DNA from: Oscillospiraceae bacterium
Lineage (GTDB): Bacteria > Bacillota > Clostridia > Oscillospirales > Ruminococcaceae
Direction: 5' to 3'
Assembly (NCBI GenBank): GCA_017468865.1
Contig: JAFUHM010000082.1
Location: forward strand, 1-64,000
DNA: 64,000 nucleotides
The translations under genes were made by a program, and so were the position numbers. Within the stretch, counting starts at the first letter, position 1. Each line of letters starts with the position of its first letter. A model generated the notes under the pieces. The model saw only the letters and a list, made by a program, of their open reading frames with translations. It did no database searches and was not told the DNA's origin. Below are positions 57,511-64,000 of this stretch, piece by piece.

Positions 57511-58644
57511 TCAGGGGAATATCTTGTCTCCTGCGGTGTCACGCATATTGTTGACCGCCTCTTCAAGCTCCTCTATGCTGCCGCAGTTGTCCACTCCGTT
57601 GGATGTCCACGCCATTACGCCGTTCCAGCCGTTGGTGTAGGCGTTTGCATAGTCATCCTTTATGTCACGTCCGCTTTCGCTGACCACCGCACATTCGCCG
57701 ATGACGACGGGTTTGGTGCCGTCGAGTCCGAAATCGGTGGGGGTAGTCTCAAAGGGATACCCCATCCATGAATTCTGCCAGAAGTAGTAGTGAGGGGTAT
57801 AGACATCAAGGTATGCCTTTTCTCCCGCAAGGCTCTTGAAAAATTCATCGGAGAAGTAGTTGCCGTCGTATTTATCGGAATTGTACTTGACCATGCCCAG
57901 ACCCACTGTCACCAGTTCATCGGAGTTCTCATGGATGGCAGCCGCTTCCGAGGCGAAGAATTTGCACAGATCCTCCCAGTCGAGCTTGCCGCATTCCGCA
58001 TTCTCATGTATCCAGTCGGGCTCGTTGCACAGGTCGATGCAGAACAGATAAGGGTCGCCGCCGTAGCGCTGCACGAAGGGAACGACGTAGGAGTCGATGT
58101 AGGTCTTGGTCGCCTCTTCCGACTGCACCATCTTCCTCCACTGTGCCGCACCGCTGTTGCCGTCCTTGAAGTGGTCGAAGGACATCAGGGTGGGCATAAG
58201 GTATATCTCATGCCTGCCTGCTATCTCGAACAGCTTGTCAAGGTCTGTCCAGTGCTTTTCGTTCACGCTCGTCACATTGCCGTCGGCATCGAGCTTGACG
58301 ATGTTCATGCCGTTGCAGTTGACCCACACACGGGAGGCGTTGACGCCCTCTTCATGCAGACGGGCAAAGTGCTCGTCCCAGAACTGCTCATTGAAGGAGC
58401 CGCCGAAGTCGTTCCACTTGTCCCAGGGCGTATTCACGCCGTTTATCCACAGTTCCCTGCCGTCCACCGTGAGCTTGGTGCCGTCCACACGCACCACGTT
58501 CTTGTCATAGTCGGGGGCAGCTGATGAGGCGGCAGTCTCGGAGACTGCGGGAGCCTCTGTCCCCGCATCCGGCTCGGCAGGCGTCTTTGCGCTGCATGAT
58601 GCCAGCAGCAGTGCGGCTAAGATCAGATATGTATGTCTTTTCAT
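57511..58644 (-). CDS. GH5-type glycoside hydrolase lipoprotein (mannanase-like)
   Basis: The 377-residue product has a lipoprotein signal with lipobox LLASC (lipid-modified Cys near 17), a Thr/Ala/Glu-rich tether and a (beta/alpha)8 domain. Catalytic segments are CIDLCNEPDW (acid/base Glu) and VVIGECAVV (nucleophile Glu); also NGVNTPWDKWNDFGG and TPHYYFWQNSW. This resembles beta-mannanase-like GH5 subfamilies. It would act at the outer face of the membrane. AGGAGTAACAT precedes the ATG, 3 bp after the phosphodiesterase stop. Confidence 0.87.
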   Translation of the reverse strand: MKRHTYLILAALLLASCSAKTPAEPDAGTEAPAVSETAASSAAPDYDKNVVRVDGTKLTVDGRELWINGVNTPWDKWNDFGGSFNEQFWDEHFARLHEEGVNASRVWVNCNGMNIVKLDADGNVTSVNEKHWTDLDKLFEIAGRHEIYLMPTLMSFDHFKDGNSGAAQWRKMVQSEEATKTYIDSYVVPFVQRYGGDPYLFCIDLCNEPDWIHENAECGKLDWEDLCKFFASEAAAIHENSDELVTVGLGMVKYNSDKYDGNYFSDEFFKSLAGEKAYLDVYTPHYYFWQNSWMGYPFETTPTDFGLDGTKPVVIGECAVVSESGRDIKDDYANAYTNGWNGVMAWTSNGVDNCGSIEELEEAVNNMRDTAGDKIFP

Positions 58645-58647
58645 ATG

Positions 58648-59223
58648 TTACTCCTGACGGGATGCTCCGCTGTGATCCCGGTCTGTCACTATACCGCAGA
58701 TGCGGCGGCCTTCAAGGTCATATACCTCAAATACTCTGTCCTTGTAGATGACGTAGGTAGGGGGATTTCCTCCCTTTGGCAGGGAGACTGAGCCTGTATT
58801 GATGTAGAAGATGCCGTTCTTTCGCTCGGCTCTGTACAGGTGGGTGTGGCCGCTTATCACCACGTCTCCCGCATTTATGCCGGGCATGGACTCAATGTCA
58901 TAGAGGTGTCCGTGGGTGCAGAAGATCATGCGGGAGTCTGTCCACATGGTCATGTAATCCGCCATAACGGGGAAGTCGAGCACCATCTGATCCACTTCTG
59001 CGTCGCAGTTGCCCCTCACGCAGAGAAGGTGCTGCTTTGCGGCGTTGAGCATGGCGATAACGGCCTTAGGGTCGTACCGTTCGGGCAGATCGTTCCTCGG
59101 TCCGTGATACAGCAGATCTCCCAGCAGTATGAGCTTGTCGGGCTTCTCTGCCTCAAATCGGGAAAGCATGGCTTCGCAGCCTGCGGCGCTCCCGTGTATG
59201 TCCGATGCAAACATCAGTTTCAT
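58648..59223 (-). CDS. YfcE/MJ0936-type metallophosphodiesterase
   Basis: The ATG at 59223 is preceded by GGAGAGGATATACAT. The 191-residue cytoplasmic protein has the dimetal motifs KLMFASDIHGS, LLGDLLYHGPRN, VRGNCDAEVD, CTHGHLY and SGHTHLY. The order and length match the YfcE family of phosphodiesterases. The physiological substrate is unknown. It lies between ddl and the GH5 lipoprotein gene. Confidence 0.9.
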   Translation of the reverse strand: MKLMFASDIHGSAAGCEAMLSRFEAEKPDKLILLGDLLYHGPRNDLPERYDPKAVIAMLNAAKQHLLCVRGNCDAEVDQMVLDFPVMADYMTMWTDSRMIFCTHGHLYDIESMPGINAGDVVISGHTHLYRAERKNGIFYINTGSVSLPKGGNPPTYVIYKDRVFEVYDLEGRRICGIVTDRDHSGASRQE

Positions 59224-59257
59224 ATGTATATCCTCTCCGGTAAACGGCAGAGCCGTT

Positions 59258-60325
59258 CTATTTGGGTGTCCTCTCAAATGCGAGGGTTATGAGCTTGTCA
59301 AGGAGCTCGGAGTAGGGTATGCCGAAATTGTCCATGAGCATGGGATACATGGAAATGTTGGTGAAGCCGGGCATGGTGTTTATCTCGTTGAGGATGACCT
59401 CCCCCTTGTCGGAGAGGAAGAAGTCCACACGGGAAAGTCCGAAGCAGCCTATCGCCCTGAAGGCAAGTATCGCCGTCTCCCGTATCTTCGAGGATACTTC
59501 GGGAGGAATGTCTGCGGGGATCTTCAGTGAGGTGGCTCCCAGCACATACTTGGCATCGTAGTCGTAGAAATCGTTGCAGGAGATGATCTCTCCCGGCTCG
59601 GAGGCAAAGGGCTTGGCACCGCCGAGAACAGCCACCTCCAGCTCACGTCCCTTTATACATTCCTCCACGATGACCTTGCGGTCGTGGGTAAAGGCGAGCT
59701 TGATGGCATTTTTCAGCTCCTCGGTGTTGTTTGCCTTGTTGACACCCACGGATGAGCCCGATGAACAGGGCTTGACGAATATGGGATATCCCAGATCCTT
59801 CTCGGCAAGCTCGCAGAACTCGTCGAGGTGGTCGAGCTCGGATGCACGGATGGCATGGGACTTTGCCATGCGGATGCCGTGGTATTCGAGTACCTTATGA
59901 GTGAAGTTCTTGTCCATGCAGGCAGCGGAGGCAAAGCAGCCGCAGCCGACATATGGGATCCCCGCCATATCGAGAAGTCCCTGTATGGTGCCGTCCTCGC
60001 CGTATTTGCCGTGGAGCACGGGGAAGACCACATCCACCTTGATGATGTTTATCTCGTCGCCGTTCACGGTAGCGATGCCCCTGTAAAGGGGGTCGGGCAG
60101 TATAGCCGCAGGCACGTTGTCGGTGTTTGTCTCCCATTCGCCCGACTGTATGCCGTCAACGTCACCGGGGTAGAAGTACCATCTGCCCTTCTTGGTGATG
60201 CCTATTGGTATCACCTCATACTTTGTCCTGTCTATGTTGCGTATCACGTTGGATGCGGAGATAAGGGAGATATCGTGTTCGTTGGATCTGCCTCCGAATA
60301 TCACCGCTACTTTGGTCTTTGCCAT
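59258..60325 (-). CDS. ddl: D-alanine--D-alanine ligase
   Basis: The 355-residue ATP-grasp enzyme has GGRSNEHDISLISA, HGKYGEDGTIQGLLDMAGIP, the ATP-lid region KPCSSGSSVGVNK and FYDYDAKYVLG. The Tyr in the YDYDAKY segment fits a D-Ala-D-Ala rather than D-Ala-D-lactate ligase. RVDFFLSDKGEVILNEINTMPGF carries the metal ligands. The ATG at 60325 has AAGGTGA before it; an in-frame GTG at 60334 is less likely. It supplies the dipeptide for peptidoglycan, the substrate end trimmed by the DD-carboxypeptidase at 8745. Confidence 0.95.
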   Translation of the reverse strand: MAKTKVAVIFGGRSNEHDISLISASNVIRNIDRTKYEVIPIGITKKGRWYFYPGDVDGIQSGEWETNTDNVPAAILPDPLYRGIATVNGDEINIIKVDVVFPVLHGKYGEDGTIQGLLDMAGIPYVGCGCFASAACMDKNFTHKVLEYHGIRMAKSHAIRASELDHLDEFCELAEKDLGYPIFVKPCSSGSSVGVNKANNTEELKNAIKLAFTHDRKVIVEECIKGRELEVAVLGGAKPFASEPGEIISCNDFYDYDAKYVLGATSLKIPADIPPEVSSKIRETAILAFRAIGCFGLSRVDFFLSDKGEVILNEINTMPGFTNISMYPMLMDNFGIPYSELLDKLITLAFERTPK

Positions 60326-60330
60326 ATCAT

Positions 60331-61197
60331 TCACCTTGCCAGTCTGCGAAGTTCGGCAGACGTAAATTCATATTTATTTGAACAGAAGTGACAGCACACC
60401 TCTGTTACATCCTTTTCCGATGCCATGTTTTCCAGTTCCTCACGGCCGAGGGAGATCAGGGCACGCTCCACCCTCTCACGGGAGCAGTCGCATTTGTAGA
60501 AGCTCTCCAGATCGTCCATCACGTCGGGGGAAAGCCCCTCAAGCACAGCCTTGGCTATCTTCTCAGCGTCGTATCCGGTGGTGAGCATCGTAGTCACCGA
60601 GGGAAGAGAGTTTATATTCTTCTCTATGGTGTCGATAACGCTGTCATCGGCAAAGGGGAGAAGCTGTATCAGGTAGCCGCCTGCCGCCTTCACCGTCAGG
60701 TCGGGGTTTACCAGCACTCCCACGCCGCATACGGTGGGTATCTGTTCGGACAGGGCGAAGTACTGCGCCGCCTCGTCGCCTATCTCACCGCTGACGATGG
60801 GTATCTGTCCCGAATAAGGCTCCTTGAGCCCCAGATCCTTGATGACGGAGAATGTGCCGTCAGTGCCTACCGCACCGCCTACGTCGAGCTTACCCTTGGC
60901 ATTGAGGGGTATCTCCACCACGGGATTTTCCACATATGCCTTGACATTGCCCACATAGTCCGCAACGGCAATGAGCGTACCTGCGGGGCCGCCGCCGTTT
61001 ATGCGCAGGGTGACGCTGTCTTCCTTGTCCTTGAGGCCTATGCCCATGAGTGATGCGGCTATGGCGAGCCTGCCTGCCGCCGCCGTTGTGACGGCTGAGG
61101 TCTTGTGTATCCTTTCTATTTCGCTCACCATGTCAAGGGCATCGCAGGCAGTAGCCACAACGCTCCCGTCATGTGAGATGGTGCGAACTATTCTCAT
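60331..61197 (-). CDS. hslO: Redox-regulated chaperone Hsp33
   Basis: The 288-residue protein has the Hsp33 N-terminal fold (INGGGPAGTLIAVADYVGNVKAYVENP, split here by its known glycine-rich motif) and the C-terminal zinc switch CDC...CHFC. Oxidation releases zinc and activates holdase function. The ATG at 61197 is chosen; GGAG lies 13 bases upstream, rather far, and a TTG at 61209 is an alternative. Its stop overlaps the region just before ddl. Confidence 0.94.
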   Translation of the reverse strand: MRIVRTISHDGSVVATACDALDMVSEIERIHKTSAVTTAAAGRLAIAASLMGIGLKDKEDSVTLRINGGGPAGTLIAVADYVGNVKAYVENPVVEIPLNAKGKLDVGGAVGTDGTFSVIKDLGLKEPYSGQIPIVSGEIGDEAAQYFALSEQIPTVCGVGVLVNPDLTVKAAGGYLIQLLPFADDSVIDTIEKNINSLPSVTTMLTTGYDAEKIAKAVLEGLSPDVMDDLESFYKCDCSRERVERALISLGREELENMASEKDVTEVCCHFCSNKYEFTSAELRRLAR

Positions 61198-61267
61198 ATC
61201 AAATATCAAACTCCATTAATGGTGCAGCCTGTAAGCTGCACGGCTTTCTCTGCATCTTCACGAAGCG

Positions 61268-62026
61268 TCATTCATCTGCGGCATAGCGGCAGATGCGGAC
61301 TGTCCGCTCGGTGGTGTCTGTCACGCCGCTGTCTGTGTAGCCGTCATATTCGCCCAGTATCTCAAATCCCGAGCGGATAAGTATGTCATCGACTGCCTGC
61401 GGATCGAAGGCGGTCTCGCTCAGCTCATCCACGAAGCGGTCGTAGCTTTCCCCGTTGTATTCAAAGAGGTCAAGGAGCATATCTATGCGGCAGTTCTCGT
61501 CCGCCTCGCTGTTCTGCCACACGCAGTACACATCATCCGTGTCATAGACGAAGGTCTGTCCAGACAGTACCTCACGGTGCTTATAGGGCGTGTTCATGTC
61601 GAAGATGAACAGAGAGCCTTTGTGACAGTGGCGTGCCACTCCGCCTATGGCATCTTCCGCCGCCGAAAGGTCGGGGAGGTGGCAGAGCCCGTCAAGGGTG
61701 GAGATGAACACGTCCCATGTGCCGCCAAGGTCGAGTGAGGTCATGTCCTGAAGGACGGGCTGGATATGCACCCCTGCGTCCGTCATATGCTCATAGGCGA
61801 CTGAGAGCATCTCCTCCGAGGCATCCACACCCGTCACGTCAAAGCCGTCCTTTGCCAGCCTGACGGAAAGCACCGCCGTGCCGCAGCCTATGTCGCACAG
61901 GGTCACGGGGGATGACATATCCGAGCCGAACCGTTTCACGGCACGGCGGATGAAATGTTCCATTTCGTCCCGCTCCACATCGTCCGTCAGGCTGTCGTAG
62001 AACCGGGCAAATACACCGTAACTCAT
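61268..62026 (-). CDS. Class I SAM-dependent methyltransferase
   Basis: The 252-residue protein starts YGVFARFYDSLTDDV, a start typical of Firmicutes methyltransferases of the YqeM/UbiE-like type. It has motif I VTLCDIGCGTAVLSVRLA, GVDASEEMLSVA and the post-II segment FISTLDGLCHL. The substrate is unknown. The ATG overlaps the yerC stop (ATGA), so the two are coupled. Confidence 0.87.
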   Translation of the reverse strand: MSYGVFARFYDSLTDDVERDEMEHFIRRAVKRFGSDMSSPVTLCDIGCGTAVLSVRLAKDGFDVTGVDASEEMLSVAYEHMTDAGVHIQPVLQDMTSLDLGGTWDVFISTLDGLCHLPDLSAAEDAIGGVARHCHKGSLFIFDMNTPYKHREVLSGQTFVYDTDDVYCVWQNSEADENCRIDMLLDLFEYNGESYDRFVDELSETAFDPQAVDDILIRSGFEILGEYDGYTDSGVTDTTERTVRICRYAADE

Positions 62027-62340
62027 TCGTCCGTGCCGCTCTCCCATTCGAGCTCTTCGAGCCTGTCCATGACTATCTCATATCCCTTGCCGCCGTACTT
62101 GCTGTTGATGGTGCGGTTGACACGGGAAATGGTGGCGGTGCTGGCGCCTGTGACTGCGGCAATATTGCTGTATACCTTCCCTTCACCAAGGAGCTTTGCT
62201 ACCAGAAGACGCTGGGAGATGGACCTGAGCTCAAGGGGAGTACACAGGTCGTTAAAAAACTCCGCACATTCTTCCTTTGTCTCAAGGCAGAGAATGGCCT
62301 GATACAGCAGATCAAGAGAAATATCTGAATTATTGTTCAT
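62023..62340 (-). CDS. yerC: TrpR-like transcriptional regulator, YerC/YecD family
   Basis: The 105-residue protein matches the YerC/YecD family of TrpR-like proteins: LLYQAILCLETKEECAEFFN, the CTPLELRSISQRLLVAKLL segment, and the helix-turn-helix VYSNIAAVTGASTATISRVN. AAAGGAGTGTCCAA precedes the ATG. It leads the minus-strand run containing hslO and ddl. TrpR proteins bind as tandem dimers at short fixed spacing. The octamer array at the his promoter, about 8.6 kb away, is a candidate target. Confidence 0.93.
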   Translation of the reverse strand: MNNNSDISLDLLYQAILCLETKEECAEFFNDLCTPLELRSISQRLLVAKLLGEGKVYSNIAAVTGASTATISRVNRTINSKYGGKGYEIVMDRLEELEWESGTDE

Positions 62341-62375
62341 TTGGACACTCCTTTTGTAAAAGTATCTGTAAATAT

Positions 62376-62404
62376 ATTTTACCACATTAAAATGTAAAAG
62401 TAAA
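62376..62404 (-). promoter_or_regulatory. Promoter of the yerC operon
   Basis: Minus strand TTTACT (62404-62399), 17 bp, TGG-TAAAAT (62381-62376). Several TTTAC/GTAAA motifs lie around it (for example TTTACA and GGTAAA), possibly an autoregulatory site, but without the 8-bp phasing seen at his. Confidence 0.65.
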
Positions 62405-62473
62405 TACCTTTTGCAGATTTTTTTCTCCCGTCCGCTCCTGCCTCTCCTCTGCCGATGGGCAAGGGGAGAGGGA

Positions 62474-62504
62474 CAAAAAGGACGGCTTGCTGCCGTCCTT
62501 TTTG
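62474..62504 (-). terminator. Terminator of the P-type ATPase gene
   Basis: A 13-bp stem, CAAAAAGGACGGC and its complement, has a 5-base loop and a T-run built into the 3' arm. Confidence 0.85.
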
Positions 62505-62557
62505 CATATTTAAGGAAAGGTATATCGGTAAAATGACTTGATATCGTGATGATGCGC

Positions 62558-64000
62558 TCATGCCCTGAGCGCCCTTGCCGCATTGATGACGCACAGTATC
62601 AGTACGCCCACATCGGCAAATATGGCAAGCCACATATTGGCAAAGCCCAGCGCCCCGAGGATAAGGCATAACAGCTTTATCCCTATGGCAAAGACGATGT
62701 TTGCACGGACTATGCCCATACATTTGCGTGAGATGCGCAGCCCTTCGGCTATCTTTGCGGGGTCGTCGTCCATGATGACCACGTCCGCCGCCTCTATCGC
62801 TGCATCGGAGCCGAGCCCGCCCATGGCGATGCCTATGTCCGCACGGGAGAGGACGGGGGCGTCATTGATGCCGTCGCCCGTAAAGATGAGGGTAGTGCCT
62901 TCGGGCTTCTCGGAGAGCAGCTGCTCCACCTTTGCTACCTTGTCCGCAGGGAGAAGGTCGGCGCAGACCATGTCTATCCCAAGCTCATCCCCTACGGCTC
63001 TGCCTGTCTTCTCGTTGTCGCCCGTGAGCATCACCGTCTTTTTCACGCCTGCCGCCTTCAGCTTCCTTATGGCTTCGGCGGAGGTGTCCTTCACGCAGTC
63101 GCTGATGACGATATGCCCTGCATAGGCGCCGTCCACCGCCATATGTACTATGGTGCCCGGGCTGTGACATTCATGATGCTCCACGCCTATCTTCTGCATC
63201 AGCTTCCCGTTGCCTGCGGCAACAGGCACTCCGTCCACCTTTGCGCATATGCCGTGTCCGCCTATCTCCTGTATATCGGTGATGATGCTGCGGTCAACGG
63301 CATTTCCGTAGGCACGCTGTATGCTGCGGCTTATGGGGTGGGAGGAGGGCGACTCCACATAAGCCGCATAGCGGATAAGTGCCTCATTGGGCATTATGCC
63401 GTGGTGTATGTCGGATACGTCGAACACGCCTCTTGTGAGGGTGCCCGTCTTGTCAAAGACCGCCACGGATGCCTTTGACAGGCTCTCCAGGTAATTTGCT
63501 CCCTTGATGAGTATGCCCTTCTTCGATGCTCCGCCGATACCTGCGAAGAATGACAGGGGTATGCTTACCACCAGTGCGCAGGGACAGCTTATGACAAGAA
63601 ATGTGAGGGCTCTGTATACCCATGTATGCCATTCGGGGGAAAGCCCCGTTATCAGCCTGACGACGGGAGGCAGAAGCGCCAGAGCCAGAGCAGAGCCGCA
63701 GACTGCCGGCGTGTAGATGCGGGCAAACCTTGTGATAAACTGCTCAGAGCGTGATTTCTTTGCGCCCGACTCCTCCACCAGCTCGATTATCTTGGCGGCG
63801 GTGGATTCTCCTGCGGGCTTGGTGGTGCGTATGGTGAGCCGCCCGGTCATATTGACCGAGCCTGAGATCACCTCATCCCCGGGGCAGATGTCACGGGGGA
63901 GGCTCTCGCCTGTGAGGGCGGCGGTGTTCACCGTGGAGATGCCGTCTTCCACGATGCCGTCGATGGGTACTTTCTCACCGGGATCGACAACTATGAGGGA
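62558..64000 (-). CDS. Heavy-metal (Zn/Cd/Pb-type) P1B ATPase, N-terminus outside the window
   Basis: The frame is open to the right edge, giving the last 480 residues. P-type motifs are complete: TGES in the actuator domain, the membrane metal site SCPCAL, the phosphorylation motif DKTGTLT, the HP motif (SPSSHPIS), MLTGDN, and GDGINDAPVLS. The CPC with a following Lys-containing last membrane helix pair fits the CadA/ZntA group of Zn2+/Cd2+/Pb2+ exporters. Any N-terminal metal-binding domain is beyond the window. It ends 217 bp above yerC with its own terminator. Confidence 0.92.
   Translation of the reverse strand, partial: SLIVVDPGEKVPIDGIVEDGISTVNTAALTGESLPRDICPGDEVISGSVNMTGRLTIRTTKPAGESTAAKIIELVEESGAKKSRSEQFITRFARIYTPAVCGSALALALLPPVVRLITGLSPEWHTWVYRALTFLVISCPCALVVSIPLSFFAGIGGASKKGILIKGANYLESLSKASVAVFDKTGTLTRGVFDVSDIHHGIMPNEALIRYAAYVESPSSHPISRSIQRAYGNAVDRSIITDIQEIGGHGICAKVDGVPVAAGNGKLMQKIGVEHHECHSPGTIVHMAVDGAYAGHIVISDCVKDTSAEAIRKLKAAGVKKTVMLTGDNEKTGRAVGDELGIDMVCADLLPADKVAKVEQLLSEKPEGTTLIFTGDGINDAPVLSRADIGIAMGGLGSDAAIEAADVVIMDDDPAKIAEGLRISRKCMGIVRANIVFAIGIKLLCLILGALGFANMWLAIFADVGVLILCVINAARALRA

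Overview
The window is a low-redundancy stretch of a Gram-positive, anaerobe-type chromosome, most probably a Ruminococcus-like member of the Oscillospiraceae (Bacillota, Clostridia). The inference rests on strong AGGAGG-type ribosome binding sites, consensus SigA promoters, the Firmicutes-type genes trmK, yerC and hisZ with short hisG, a Spy0128/FctA-like pilin, Big_2-GH5 and GH13 enzymes, BspA-type LRR surface proteins and a Wzm/Wzt-type glycan exporter. No rRNA, tRNA, phage, transposase, integrase or CRISPR array was seen. Species cannot be fixed from the sequence alone.

Layout. 1-4.4 kb: tail of an AT-rich sugar epimerase gene, then a minus-strand operon of a membrane GGDEF/EAL c-di-GMP protein followed by queD, queE and folE. 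4.6-7.1 kb: two secreted plus-strand proteins, one with choline-binding-type wall repeats and one FctA-like pilin. 7.1-7.4 kb: first cluster of a dispersed hairpin repeat family. 7.5-13.5 kb: housekeeping operon (membrane protein, trmB, DD-carboxypeptidase, HGSNAT-like acyltransferase, phosphoesterase, phoH, an extended ybeY). 13.6-19.7 kb: GH13-DUF1653 fusion, secreted Big_2-GH5 glucanase, and a two-component system preceded by three direct repeats spaced exactly 32 bp apart.

19.7-34.8 kb (minus strand) is the most distinctive part. An ABC-2 glycan exporter is followed by a 1632-residue multidomain glycosyltransferase ending in a pyruvyltransferase domain, a second pyruvyltransferase, and two large secreted transglutaminase-LRR proteins. 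A third LRR surface protein follows behind its own promoter. The three secreted proteins share C-terminal modules that may tether them to the exported, possibly pyruvylated glycan. A divergent gene encodes a PH-like/SHOCT protein.

36.4-45.6 kb: a membrane-anchored helix-turn-helix protein, ahcY, an operon of trkA, DUF1858, trmK and nif3-like genes, a 1 kb repeat-rich intergenic region, and an ECF sigma/anti-sigma (beta-propeller) pair with a small secreted protein. 45.6-53.6 kb: a secreted possible carbohydrate-binding protein and a his operon (hisZ-G-D-C-B-unknown-hisH-membrane protein). Its promoter overlaps an array of five in-register 8-bp repeats. 53.8-62.3 kb: a long minus-strand run led by the TrpR-like gene yerC, containing hslO, ddl, a phosphodiesterase, a GH5 lipoprotein and a flavin/ferredoxin redox group. 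The window ends inside a metal P-type ATPase gene.

Sixteen promoters were picked by eye, all with 17-bp spacers. Thirteen also carry a TGn extended -10, commonly TGG. They support most of the operon boundaries given here.
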